Assembly: GCA_039026235.1 (NCBI GenBank)
Contig: JBCCMQ010000012.1
Location: 32,559-96,558 of the forward strand
Reading direction: 5' to 3'
Source: JBCCMQ01 sp039026235
Lineage (GTDB): Bacteria > Pseudomonadota > Alphaproteobacteria > Rhodobacterales > Rhodobacteraceae
DNA: 64,000 nt
A model generated the notes under the pieces. The model did no database searches. It was not told where the DNA came from and saw only the letters and a list, made by a program, of their open reading frames with translations. The first letter of the stretch is position 1. The number at the start of each line of letters is the position of its first letter. This document shows, in pieces, positions 34,913 to 43,885 of the stretch. The translations under genes were made by a program, and so were the position numbers.

Positions 34913-36516
34913 GCGACCGCCCTTTCCCGTTCGGGAACGGCGTCGATCAGATCGCGTGTATAGATGTGGCGGGGATAGGTGAGGACCTGTTCTGTTGGGC
35001 CATGCTCGACCAACTGCCCCCCGCGCATGACCGCCACCGATTGGCAGAGTTCGCCAACCAGTCGCAAATCATGCGTGATGAAGACTAGGGAGAGTGAGAA
35101 TTTGGTCTGAAGGTCGCGGAGGAGCGCAATGATCCGAGCCTGGACAGATACGTCGAGCGATGCTGTTGCTTCATCGCAAACCAAAAGTTTCGGTTCGAGA
35201 CAGAGCGCGCGGGCAATCACTGCCCTCTGACACTGCCCACCGCTCAGCTCATGGGGGTACCGCGACCTAAGGTCGGGGTGGAGACCGACATCAGTGAGCA
35301 ATCCGTCGCGCGTCTGGCGTCGCTCGGTGTCGGATCCGATCCCATGAATGATCAAAGGCTCTTCGATCTGATCCCCGATCGTCGCCCTCGGATCGAGCGA
35401 CAGGTAGGGGTTCTGGGGGACGAGCTGCGCGGAGCGCGCGAACGTTCGGTGCTCTGCTGATCCGAGGCAGGGCACCGGTTGGCCTTGAAAAAGAACCTCG
35501 CCGCCAGCGGGCGGCTCGATCCCAAGGATCAGCTTGCCAAGGGTCGATTTTCCGCTGCCACTTTCACCGATTACGGCAAGGCTTTCGGTGTCGTCCACAG
35601 CCAGCGAAACCTCGGACACGGCACGGAACGTGCCTTCGCGAACACGGTAGTCACAGCTTGCCGCTTTGATTTCCAGAAGCTGTTGAGTTTCGACTGACGC
35701 ATCACGCACTTCCTTTGAAGTCCGTTTTGCAACCGCAAGCCTTGGCATCGCGGCGATGAGATTTTGGGTATAGGCATGCTTTGGTTGCCGCATGACCTCT
35801 TCGACGCTGCCGCTTTCGACGATTTGGCCTTTGCACATGACCGAGACGGTGTCGCAGATTTCTTCGATCACGCCGAGGTCGTGCGAAACGAAGACGATGC
35901 CCATGCCGGTGTCATCGCGGATCGATTTTAGCAACTCGAGAATCTGCGATTGGATCGTCACATCCAGCGCCGTGGTGGGTTCATCTGCGAAAAGGATCTT
36001 GGGGTTCCCGGCAAGCGCCAGCGCAATCATAACCCGCTGGTTCTGGCCGCCAGACAGTTGAAATGGGTATGCGTTGTAGCGCGTTTCTGGGTCAGGTATG
36101 TCGACGCGGCGCAGAAGATCGAGAGCAATACCGCGCGCTTCGTGAGGCGAAACGCGACGAAGGCGCCGCACGGTTTCCGACACTTGATGCCCGACGCACC
36201 GGATGGGGTTAAGCGAGGCCGTCGCGTCCTGGAAGATCATGGCCGCGTCGGACCCGCGCCGCCGGGCGATGTCGCGCGGTGTTTGAGCACCTGCCAGTCG
36301 GATCGACCCGGAAAGCGTCCATCCGTCGCCCAAAAGTCCAAGCGCTGCGAGGCAACTGAGCGACTTACCGCTCCCACTTTCGCCGACAAGCCCGCGGATC
36401 TCACCCGGTCGAACCGTTAAGGAAATGTCGTCGACAATGCGCGTGCCGCTCCGATCCAGATCGATGCAAAGGTTCTCGATTATCAGGGGATTAATGGCCT
36501 TGTCCGAAGGCGTCAT
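34909..36516 (-). CDS. Dual ABC ATPase (fused DppD/DppF type)
   Basis: 535 residues with two complete ABC domains in one chain, as in GsiA/YejF. The first has Walker A GESGSGKS (45-52), signature LSGGQNQRV and Walker B ILFADEPTT. The second has GESGSGKST near 315, LSGGQCQRAV and LLVCDEATASLD. It energises the adjacent DppBC-like permeases. The overlap with the GntR gene (four bases) means the regulator is cotranscribed with the transporter. Confidence 0.94.
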   Translation of the reverse strand: MTPSDKAINPLIIENLCIDLDRSGTRIVDDISLTVRPGEIRGLVGESGSGKSLSCLAALGLLGDGWTLSGSIRLAGAQTPRDIARRRGSDAAMIFQDATASLNPIRCVGHQVSETVRRLRRVSPHEARGIALDLLRRVDIPDPETRYNAYPFQLSGGQNQRVMIALALAGNPKILFADEPTTALDVTIQSQILELLKSIRDDTGMGIVFVSHDLGVIEEICDTVSVMCKGQIVESGSVEEVMRQPKHAYTQNLIAAMPRLAVAKRTSKEVRDASVETQQLLEIKAASCDYRVREGTFRAVSEVSLAVDDTESLAVIGESGSGKSTLGKLILGIEPPAGGEVLFQGQPVPCLGSAEHRTFARSAQLVPQNPYLSLDPRATIGDQIEEPLIIHGIGSDTERRQTRDGLLTDVGLHPDLRSRYPHELSGGQCQRAVIARALCLEPKLLVCDEATASLDVSVQARIIALLRDLQTKFSLSLVFITHDLRLVGELCQSVAVMRGGQLVEHGPTEQVLTYPRHIYTRDLIDAVPERERAVA

Positions 36517-37592
36517 AGCAAGCTCTTGTTGCCATCAACTGCGATCGTAGATTGCCCAAGCTTTAGAACCGGATCGTCTAGCACCAGACCGCTTGGATCG
36601 TTCGGATTGGCCAGCCGCCAGGTGATCAACTCATTGATCCCGCGCGCCACATGCGCCGCGTCGCGCCCGACCGTGGTGAGGAATTCATCACCAGCTTCAG
36701 CGGCACGAAGGTGCACGACGCCGATATCATTCGGGATACCGAGACCCGCGGATTGGAACCCCGCGACAATGTCTTTGGCGTGAAAACTTCCCGAGACGAT
36801 CATCGCCGTGGGCAGCGTGACGCCCTCTTTCAACGCTTCCTTCAATGCATGCCCAATTGCATCGGAACCGTGTCCAGCCCCTTCACTGATGCGTAGGATC
36901 GGACCACTGCCCTGATCGGGCGCCGCGCCGAGCATTTGGCTAAAGAGGTTGTCGATCTCGCCATAACCCGCCGCGCCGTCAAGCCTTTCGGTAAGCAGAC
37001 CAATGTGGACATGACCCAGTTCGCGCAGATGGCTCAGCGCCGTTGCGATACTCTTTGCTCGATTGCGAACGAAGACATCGACATTCATAAGCTCAAGCTG
37101 GCGCCCCTCAACGATCATGTGGCGCGCTTTGGATTTCAGAAGCGCCAGCGCTTCAACCGGCAAGACGGAGCGTCGCGGTTGCAGGACGCAGACATCAAAT
37201 CCGCCCCGCCCAAGCAGATCGTGCAGATCGCTGACATCGCTATATTCGACTTGGATGCTCTTGTAGTTGGCCTTGCTAAGGGCCTCTAAAAGCTCGCGCG
37301 CGATCTCGGCGCCCCGCGTGCTTGGCGTCGTATGGGACACAACAAGGATCCGCGCCGTATCCCGGGCTTGCGCAGCGGGTGCCGACCCCGCGACGAAGGA
37401 ACCGCGCCCGACGAAGCTCTGGATCAGACCCTTTTCTTTAAGCGATTCAAAAGCGCGTTGTGCCGCGAATTGGCTGACGCCATAGCGGCCAGCGACACTT
37501 CGAATTGTCGGAAGCCGTGTTCCTGCCCCAAGCTCCGAAAACTCTGTGCGCAGCGCGTCGAGCAGTCTGTCGCCATCCGGTCCGTCTGCCAT
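36513..37592 (-). CDS. GntR-family regulator with LacI-like ligand domain
   Basis: 359 residues. The N terminus is a GntR winged helix (GTRLPTIRSVAGRYGVSQFAAQRAFESLKEKGLIQ, then GRGSFVAG). From about residue 85 a periplasmic-binding-protein-like sensor of the LacI type follows (ARILVVSHTT, ATALSHLRELGHVHIGLLTERL, DIGVVHLRAAE). This fusion is like AraR. It diverges from the aspartoacylase-like gene across a 77-base gap with two TGTATGAT elements, its probable binding sites. The ligand is probably the transported compound or its deacylation product. Confidence 0.88.
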   Translation of the reverse strand: MADGPDGDRLLDALRTEFSELGAGTRLPTIRSVAGRYGVSQFAAQRAFESLKEKGLIQSFVGRGSFVAGSAPAAQARDTARILVVSHTTPSTRGAEIARELLEALSKANYKSIQVEYSDVSDLHDLLGRGGFDVCVLQPRRSVLPVEALALLKSKARHMIVEGRQLELMNVDVFVRNRAKSIATALSHLRELGHVHIGLLTERLDGAAGYGEIDNLFSQMLGAAPDQGSGPILRISEGAGHGSDAIGHALKEALKEGVTLPTAMIVSGSFHAKDIVAGFQSAGLGIPNDIGVVHLRAAEAGDEFLTTVGRDAAHVARGINELITWRLANPNDPSGLVLDDPVLKLGQSTIAVDGNKSLL

Positions 37593-37648
37593 TAATCACC
37601 CCCGGTTGTTGCCAAATGACGCTATTCATGCTTACTTGTCAAACAAAA

Positions 37649-37674
37649 TGTATGATATTGGTGATTTGTATGAT
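37649..37674. promoter_or_regulatory. Repeated TGTATGAT element in divergent promoter
   Basis: TGTATGAT occurs at 37649-37656 and again at 37667-37674, exactly 18 bases apart, the second overlapping the aspartoacylase start codon. The same octamer lies at 40309-40316, upstream of the binding-protein gene, and at 40717-40724. The spacing and restriction to this transporter unit suggest GntR operator sites; a TTGTCA at 37637-37642 could be a -35 box. Confidence 0.5.
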
Positions 37675-38632
37675 CGACTACCACCTTGACGCATTATCGC
37701 GCCAATATACGAAGGTCGACTATGTCCCTCCTGACATATCGGATTACGCCTCTGGCAACCGCGGCGTGCCCTACGTCTGGTCATATGGGTCGCCTGTCAC
37801 CGGCCCCCAGGTTGTCATCCTCGGCTCCATGCATGGCAATGAAATCGCCGGTGCCTGCATCCTCGAGAACTTCGTAAGATCTGGAATAAACATAGATAGT
37901 GGCGGCGTTTCTTTCGCCTTCGGCAACCCAGACGCCTACCAAAAATTCGATCCCCAGCACCCTTACCTTGGGCGGTTCTTGGATGTAGATATCAATCGCG
38001 TGTGGGGCCCTGAACTGGAAGACGCAACCGACACGCGCGCCGAAGTGCTTCGTGCGCGGGAACTGCGCCCAGTGATTGAGTCGGCCGATTTCGTACTCGA
38101 CCTTCATACAATGCAAGGAGAAGGAAGCCCAATCGCGATTGTCACGAACAAATCCGCGACCATGGATCTGGTCGCCGCCATGCCAAGTCTCGAATTCGTT
38201 CTCAGCGGCAAAATGCACCAAGCAGAACGCATTCGGCTGCGTGATTTTGGGCGCTTCGGTGACCTGCAAAGCGATGCCGTCGCTATTCAGGTCCAGGTCG
38301 GCCAACATTGGCGGGCTTCGGCACTTGATAATGGCCAACAGGTGGTTTGGGACTTTCTGAACGCAACGGGGATCACGCCGTCCGAGCGGCGGTCAAGGGG
38401 CCCCGGTCCGCGGCGCTTGAAGATCATCGAGACCGTGGCCGCTGCTTCTGAGTTTGAGTTTGCAGATGACTATGAAAACGGCGCGTTCTTTCCAACGCGC
38501 GGGACGATCGTAGGTTATGTCGGCGTCGAGCGAGAGCCGGTTAAGACGCCGGTTGATCGGTGCCACCTCATCATGCCGGTTCATTTCCGGCAGCCCGGCG
38601 GAAACTGTTTTCGTTTTGCGGTCGAGGAGTAA
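37670..38632 (+). CDS. Succinylglutamate desuccinylase/aspartoacylase-family hydrolase
   Basis: 320 residues from ATG 37670 (MIDYHLDALSRQYTKVD); upstream in-frame ATGs lie in the promoter region. The zinc site of the AstE/AspA branch of M14 is present: GSMHGNEIAGA (His and Glu ligands), later FVLDLHTMQGEGSP (His ligand), and NPDAYQKFDP with DVDINRVWG. The enzyme should remove an acyl group from an N-acylated amino acid or similar amide. Its placement inside a peptide-type ABC transporter unit suggests it acts on the imported compound. Cytoplasmic. Confidence 0.88.
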   Translation: MIDYHLDALSRQYTKVDYVPPDISDYASGNRGVPYVWSYGSPVTGPQVVILGSMHGNEIAGACILENFVRSGINIDSGGVSFAFGNPDAYQKFDPQHPYLGRFLDVDINRVWGPELEDATDTRAEVLRARELRPVIESADFVLDLHTMQGEGSPIAIVTNKSATMDLVAAMPSLEFVLSGKMHQAERIRLRDFGRFGDLQSDAVAIQVQVGQHWRASALDNGQQVVWDFLNATGITPSERRSRGPGPRRLKIIETVAAASEFEFADDYENGAFFPTRGTIVGYVGVEREPVKTPVDRCHLIMPVHFRQPGGNCFRFAVEE

Positions 38633-38645
38633 AGAAGCGGTTGGC

Positions 38646-38668
38646 GCGCGCCCCGCAAAAGGGCGCGC
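38646..38668. terminator. GC hairpin between convergent genes
   Basis: GCGCGCCC and GGGCGCGC arms (8 bp) surround a 7-base loop in the 44-base gap between the convergent aspartoacylase-like and binding-protein genes. There is no long U tract on either side, so it may be a bidirectional but weak intrinsic terminator. Confidence 0.5.
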
Positions 38669-38676
38669 ACCCTTGT

Positions 38677-40212
38677 TCAGGCATTTGTCGGACCGAAGTC
38701 GAGATACGGCAGTTCATAGGGCTGCCAGGTCAGGTCCTTCTTCTTGCCGTAAAGCCAGACCTCCTGAAACAGGATCGCACCCATCGGGTCGTTGGTTCCC
38801 CATTCATCCATCATGACGCGGAACGCTTGCTGACGTGCTGCAGGATCGGGATTGCCTTCCAAAACGCCACCGGCTTCGTTGAACTTGTCGTTGACCCATG
38901 CCCAGCCGCGACCCTCCATCACTGGCGGGCGAAACAGCCGCCAAAGGATCGTCGCGGGATCCTGCCAAACGATGGTCGCTGACATGTTCCGGATCGAGTG
39001 ATGACCCTTTGTGATCTGCCGCCAATTCTCGCGGATCTGCAGCTCGACATTGATACCGATGCCCTTCCACATTTCCCGGAGCACTTCGGCGACGGCGACT
39101 TCTGTATCGATGACATTGGGCAAGAGCGGATAGTCGATGACCTCGCCGTTGTACCCGGACAGAGCGAGTTCCTCTCTTGCCAGATCAAGGTCGTATACGG
39201 GCTGCGGATAGGCCGCGTCGTAAATCGGTCCGAAACTGGGCATCTGAAGCCCGTTCGGGACACCAGCCTTACCGCCAAACAAAGCCTCGACGATGATTTC
39301 TCGGTCGATACTGAAGGTGAGCGCGCGCCGGAAATGCCTGTTCTTCATCATGGGATGTGCAAATTCACCCTGATTGAAGATGATGATCCGCATCTTGGCG
39401 CCGGGTCCACCCACGACCTCGATATCATCATAACGGCTGATGGTATCTATTTGGTCGGGCGGCACGACGGTGATCAGATCGAAATCACCGGATGCCAGAC
39501 CGGCAATCCGACCCGCGACTTCGGGCACTTCGACAAACCGGATCGTTGAGATGTTTGGCGCGCCACGCCAATGGTCGTCAAACGCGGTCAATTCGAAGGC
39601 GTCGGTGTTGATACCAGCCACTTGAAACGGCCCGGTCCCGATGGGATTGAGCGCCCAATCAAGATAGCTCTCAGCGGCTTGATAGGCGCGTTTGTTGACA
39701 ACCTCGCCGCTCCACATCGCAAAACGCTGTTCGATAAGCGGATCGACGCCTTTCATGGTGACCTTCAGTGTCAGGTCATCAATGATCTCAACATCTTCGA
39801 TGTTTGAGAAGAACTGCGCGAGGCGCACAGGCCCCTCGCTTTCGCGCCGCTCGGCAGAAAAGGTAAAGGCCACATCTTCGGCTGTCATCGTATCGCCATT
39901 ATGGAATTTGACGCCCTCTCGCAAAGAGAATGTAATCGACTTGTGGCCGTCGATTTCCCATGACGTTGCAAGCCCGGGGCCCGGCCGCATGTTGTTCTGG
40001 AAATCCAGCTCAATGAGCTTGTCGAACACATTGTACGTGATCGGAACCGTATAGTCCGCGGTATCGCGACCGGGGCTGATGTTTTCTGGCAGTCGTTGAA
40101 CACCCACGGTGACTGCGCGCCTTGCTTGGGCCCAAGCAGAGCCCGGAAGCACGCTAGCGCCCGCAAAACCAGCTACCGCGCCAAGAAAGCCCCGCCTTGC
40201 GAGTGTGAACAT
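38677..40212 (-). CDS. ABC transporter substrate-binding protein, family 5 (DppA/OppA-like)
   Basis: 511 residues. The N terminus has a Tat-type signal (RRGFLGAVAGFAGASVLPGSAWA). Family 5 features follow: a GPFQVAGINTDAFELTAFDDHWRG block, FSLREGVKFHNGDTMTAEDVAFTF, and RRALTFSIDREIIVEALFGG. It supplies the DppBC-like permease complex encoded at 33063-36516. One TGTATGAT element lies 97 bases upstream of its start. Ligand class in this family ranges from peptides to opines and nickel; the neighbour hydrolase suggests an acylated amino acid. Confidence 0.93.
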   Translation of the reverse strand: MFTLARRGFLGAVAGFAGASVLPGSAWAQARRAVTVGVQRLPENISPGRDTADYTVPITYNVFDKLIELDFQNNMRPGPGLATSWEIDGHKSITFSLREGVKFHNGDTMTAEDVAFTFSAERRESEGPVRLAQFFSNIEDVEIIDDLTLKVTMKGVDPLIEQRFAMWSGEVVNKRAYQAAESYLDWALNPIGTGPFQVAGINTDAFELTAFDDHWRGAPNISTIRFVEVPEVAGRIAGLASGDFDLITVVPPDQIDTISRYDDIEVVGGPGAKMRIIIFNQGEFAHPMMKNRHFRRALTFSIDREIIVEALFGGKAGVPNGLQMPSFGPIYDAAYPQPVYDLDLAREELALSGYNGEVIDYPLLPNVIDTEVAVAEVLREMWKGIGINVELQIRENWRQITKGHHSIRNMSATIVWQDPATILWRLFRPPVMEGRGWAWVNDKFNEAGGVLEGNPDPAARQQAFRVMMDEWGTNDPMGAILFQEVWLYGKKKDLTWQPYELPYLDFGPTNA

Positions 40213-40771
40213 ACTCTCCTCCCCATTTGTTGCGCCGACACGCCGGACGCTCTGAGCACACTATGCCGATCCAGTTCATTCAATTCAAGAAAAATAAATT
40301 GTATTGTTTGTATGATAGGTAGCCATTAGCTATGTGTCAGCTTGACGTTGGTTGGTTCAACAAGATCGTACCGCTCGATCACGAATGCACATGTACGGCT
40401 GCGCTAGAAAACAACGACCTGCGCTATTGGACAGCTGTGCCCCAGACTGGTCGGCCAGCGATGTAATGGGGTGATCGTAGGACTGAAACAAAGGCCGGGC
40501 TTCGAGCGTACCTCAAAAGACATCCTGCGTCTCTGCCCTGCATTCCAAATTAGAAATGCGTTCACGGCCAAAGCTGCCCTTCACCGAAAGGCCAGAATGC
40601 TGCGGCGCGGCCCGCCAAGGCTGTCGTTGGCCAACGAAGCTGGATACCGCCTTCGCACCCTTTATCAGCGACATTCGCTGCGCGCGCTCAATGCCGTTGG
40701 TGATTAAGGTTAGTATTGTATGATCATTTTACTTCGCAAAAAACCGAAGTCGAAACCAAACCCTTAGTCCT
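40213..40771. other. Intergenic stretch, two TGTATGAT elements
   Basis: 559 bases between the binding-protein start and the end of the TetR gene. It holds TGTATGAT at 40309-40316, preceded by an AT-rich TTGTATTGT, and again at 40717-40724. The 78-codon plus frame at 40471-40707 has no convincing features. No intact gene seen. Confidence 0.45.
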
Positions 40772-41401
40772 TCACGGTCTCAGAGCGTCGACAACGATTT
40801 TTTTATGACCGTCCTTCAGGCGGCAAGTTGGAAACATGGTCTCCAGGTCACCCATTTCCGCAAACATCTCTCTGGATAGTGAAAGCGTGACGATGGGTCC
40901 GAACACGATATGATAAAGAACGTCGTAGTCAGGGCGCTTAAATGCTCCTGCTGCAATGCCTGCTTCAACAATTGCTTTCAGGGTTTGCCTCTGAACGGCA
41001 ATGTATTCGGCGTAGAACCTTTGTGAAAGCTCCGGCATTTTTCGGGATACCTCAGCGATCAGCGGCGAAAGGCGTCCGACGTCGGAGTTTACTGTGATGT
41101 CGTAAAGCACATCGATGGCATGGTGCAGGCGGTCTTCGTGCGTGAGGTCTTCGGCGCGGCTAAGTACGCGTAGCTCATCAAGAGCAGGCGCGTAGCCAGT
41201 GATCACACAACTGATAAAGAGCTCATCCTTGCTGCGGAAATAGTGGTAAAAGCTGGCTTTTTTGATGCCGCAGGCTTCCGCTAAATCGGCCATGGACGTG
41301 CCGGAAAAGCCCTTGTCCAAGAAGAGCTTGGTCGCGATATGGATAATCTCTGATCGGCGAGCATCAGCAATAACTTCAGTATTTTTTTCATTGGTCGCCA
41401 T
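40772..41401 (-). CDS. TetR family transcriptional regulator
   Basis: 209 residues. The N-terminal helix-turn-helix is canonical (IIHIATKLFLDKGFSGTSMADLAEACGIKKASFYHYFRSKDELF). The remaining residues form the helical ligand domain. It diverges from the RND exporter operon with 88 bases between starts, a space that contains two palindromic sequences. It is the likely repressor of that operon and of itself. Confidence 0.93.
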   Translation of the reverse strand: MATNEKNTEVIADARRSEIIHIATKLFLDKGFSGTSMADLAEACGIKKASFYHYFRSKDELFISCVITGYAPALDELRVLSRAEDLTHEDRLHHAIDVLYDITVNSDVGRLSPLIAEVSRKMPELSQRFYAEYIAVQRQTLKAIVEAGIAAGAFKRPDYDVLYHIVFGPIVTLSLSREMFAEMGDLETMFPTCRLKDGHKKIVVDALRP

Positions 41402-41426
41402 TGACGTTTCTCTTCGTTGCCACAGC

Positions 41427-41478
41427 TACCGAACGGTCGGTAGTTTATCTAACGATCGTTCGGTTGCCGGGGGGGGGG
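41427..41478. promoter_or_regulatory. TetR operator-like palindromes and G10 tract
   Basis: TACCGAACGGTCGGTA (41427-41442) is a near-perfect inverted repeat, and AACGATCGTT (41451-41460) is a perfect one, embedded in the related sequence AACGATCGTTCGGTT. Ten consecutive G bases follow at 41469-41478, 11 bases before the GTG start of the exporter gene. Confidence 0.6.
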
Positions 41479-41489
41479 TAACGATCTAA

Positions 41490-43883
41490 GTGAATTTTGC
41501 AAGTGCCTTAGCGGGCACTTCGACGGTTAGAGGGATGGCAAGCATGGCACCACAGTCGATGGAGAGGTTCGGCCGAAGCATCGCAATGGCTTCGATCAGG
41601 TTCAGGTGGCTTGTCATTTTGGTAAGCATACTCGCATGTCTCGGAGTTTCCTACGGCGCATCGAACCTGAGATTTGCGTCAGACTACCGGGTCTTTTTCG
41701 GGGCAGACAATCCCGACTTCATCGCCAATGAAGCCGCTCAGGCAAGCTTTGGCAAGGCGGACAACGTCGCTTTCCTGCTCATTTCGAAAGATGGGGAAGT
41801 CTTCGACGAGGACACTTTGGCCGCTACGCTCGATCTGTCGAACGCGGCGTGGACGCTGCCCTACGTCAGCCGCGTGGACAGTTTGGCGAATTTCCAATCG
41901 TCGCGCGGGGAAGGCGACGACTTGATCGTCGAGGAGCTGCTCTTTGAGCATTCGGAGCTGACGCCGGCGCGGATCGACTTCATCCGTGAACTTGCCCAAA
42001 CCGAACCACTGCTGAACCGGTTCCTTGTCTCCGAGGGCGGGCAGGCCACGTTGGTCAATGCCGTTCTGCAGCTCCCCTCAGACATCCCGGCGGTCTCGGT
42101 TCAGGCAACCGATAAAGCCGCAGAAATCAAAACCGCAATCCTCGCGCAACATCCTGATCATGAGGTTCATCTGTTGGGCGTGGTGGTCCTGTCTTCGGCC
42201 TTCGAGACTGCGGGGCAAGCGGACAGCCAGACGCTTATTCCTCTCGTCTATCTGCTGATCCTCGTGGTCATCTACGCCGTATTCCGGTCTTTCACCGTGA
42301 TGGGCGTGAGCTTCGTGCTCATCTTGCTATCCACGCTCTTTGCCATGGGCATCGGCGGGTTCACGGGCGTGGAATTGACGCCGATCAGCCTCTCCGCTCC
42401 GACGATTATTCTCACGATTGCCGTGGCCGACGCGATCCACGTCTTTGCAGGCGTTCGCAGCGCCATGCGCAGGGGGCTCGACCGCCGCGCGGCACTGATC
42501 GAAAGCATTGGGCTGAACTTCACTCCGATTGCAATCACTTCGATCACCACGATCGTCGGCTTCCTGACACTGAATTTCTCGGACTCGCCACCCTTCCACC
42601 ACCTGGGCAACATCACTGCAGCGGGCATTTTCGCAGCCTGGATACTTTCGGTGTCCTTCCTGCCGGCGCTCGCGTCGGTCCTTCCGCTCAAGTTCAAGCA
42701 ACCGACCGCGGACAAGCCCGCCCTTATGGACCGTCTGGCGGACCTGGTGGTCGCGCGCAGCCGAGCGATCCTCTTCGGCGGGCTGGCATTCGCCGTGGCG
42801 ACGATCGCCTTCATCCCGACAATTTCCCTGAACGATCAGTGGTCGCAGTACTTCGCACCTCGCCTCGAATATCGCCAGTCGGTCGACGCCGTGGAACCTT
42901 TCTTCGGCACCGAACCCATGCAGTTCATCGTGAACAGCGGCGCGCCGGGGAACGTGACCAATCCTGAGTTTCTTGAAGTCGTGGACGCCTTCACCCTTTG
43001 GCTTCGCGACCAACCCGCGGTGACCCACGCCTTCTCTGTGTCGGACATCATGAAGCGGCTGAACCGAAACCTGAACAACGAGGACCCGACCTTCCATGCG
43101 ATCCCGGACCGCAAGGAATTGGCAGCGCAGTATCTGCTCGTCCACGAGCTGAGCCTGCCCTATGGCCTCGATCTGAATGACCGGATCGACATCGACCGGC
43201 AAAATACCCGCATCACGGCCACGATGCGCGACATCTCAACTGGCGACACAAAGGCTTTCATCGACGCCGCCGAGGCTTGGTTCGAAACAAACGGCAACGG
43301 CATCGCCACTGTCGAGATCACGGGCGCCAAGACCCTCTTCGCCTTCGTCTCGCAACGCAACATAGAGGCAATGTTCGAAGGCGCGCTCTACCTCGTGCTG
43401 GCCATCTTCGCCATTCTCTCGCTGACGTTCCGCTCGGTCAATATCGGGTTTCTGAGCCTTATTCCGAACTCTCTGCCGATCCTTGTGACCTTCGGGCTCT
43501 GGGCGCTGATCGTCGGCCAGGTTGGCTTCTCGATTGCTGCGACCGGTGCGGTTGCCGTGGGGCTGGTGGTCGATTTTACTGTCCACTTCCTTGCCAAGTA
43601 CCTCCGCGCTCACCGGGAGGAGGGCAAGGACGCCGAGGACTCGGTGCGCTACGCCCTCGATACCGCAGGTACGGCCATTCTAGCCACCACCGTGATCCTT
43701 GCCGCAGGTTTTGCGATCCTGATCACCTCGAGCTTCAAGTTCAACGCTGACCTCGGCCTGCTCACCGCGATTGCGATTGTCCTCGCGATGCTCGTCAATC
43801 TTCTGTTGCTGCCAAGCCTTTTGGCTTGGCGCGGCAAACACCCCCGCAAAACCAAACCACAACCCCTTCAGGAGGCGACATAA
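41490..43883 (+). CDS. RND/MMPL-superfamily exporter
   Basis: 797 residues from GTG 41490. An ATG at 41544 with GAGGG nine bases upstream is an equally good start and would remove 18 residues. The layout is the two-fold MMPL/RND repeat: helix 1 (WLVILVSILACLGVSYGA), a periplasmic loop, five helices around residues 240-410 with a sterol-sensing-like region, then a second half with helix at about 425, a loop, and five helices from about 630. It lacks the large docking domains of AcrB. With the next two genes it resembles exporters moving lipids or hopanoid-like molecules to the outer membrane. Confidence 0.9.
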   Translation: MNFASALAGTSTVRGMASMAPQSMERFGRSIAMASIRFRWLVILVSILACLGVSYGASNLRFASDYRVFFGADNPDFIANEAAQASFGKADNVAFLLISKDGEVFDEDTLAATLDLSNAAWTLPYVSRVDSLANFQSSRGEGDDLIVEELLFEHSELTPARIDFIRELAQTEPLLNRFLVSEGGQATLVNAVLQLPSDIPAVSVQATDKAAEIKTAILAQHPDHEVHLLGVVVLSSAFETAGQADSQTLIPLVYLLILVVIYAVFRSFTVMGVSFVLILLSTLFAMGIGGFTGVELTPISLSAPTIILTIAVADAIHVFAGVRSAMRRGLDRRAALIESIGLNFTPIAITSITTIVGFLTLNFSDSPPFHHLGNITAAGIFAAWILSVSFLPALASVLPLKFKQPTADKPALMDRLADLVVARSRAILFGGLAFAVATIAFIPTISLNDQWSQYFAPRLEYRQSVDAVEPFFGTEPMQFIVNSGAPGNVTNPEFLEVVDAFTLWLRDQPAVTHAFSVSDIMKRLNRNLNNEDPTFHAIPDRKELAAQYLLVHELSLPYGLDLNDRIDIDRQNTRITATMRDISTGDTKAFIDAAEAWFETNGNGIATVEITGAKTLFAFVSQRNIEAMFEGALYLVLAIFAILSLTFRSVNIGFLSLIPNSLPILVTFGLWALIVGQVGFSIAATGAVAVGLVVDFTVHFLAKYLRAHREEGKDAEDSVRYALDTAGTAILATTVILAAGFAILITSSFKFNADLGLLTAIAIVLAMLVNLLLLPSLLAWRGKHPRKTKPQPLQEAT

Positions 43884-43885
43884 AC

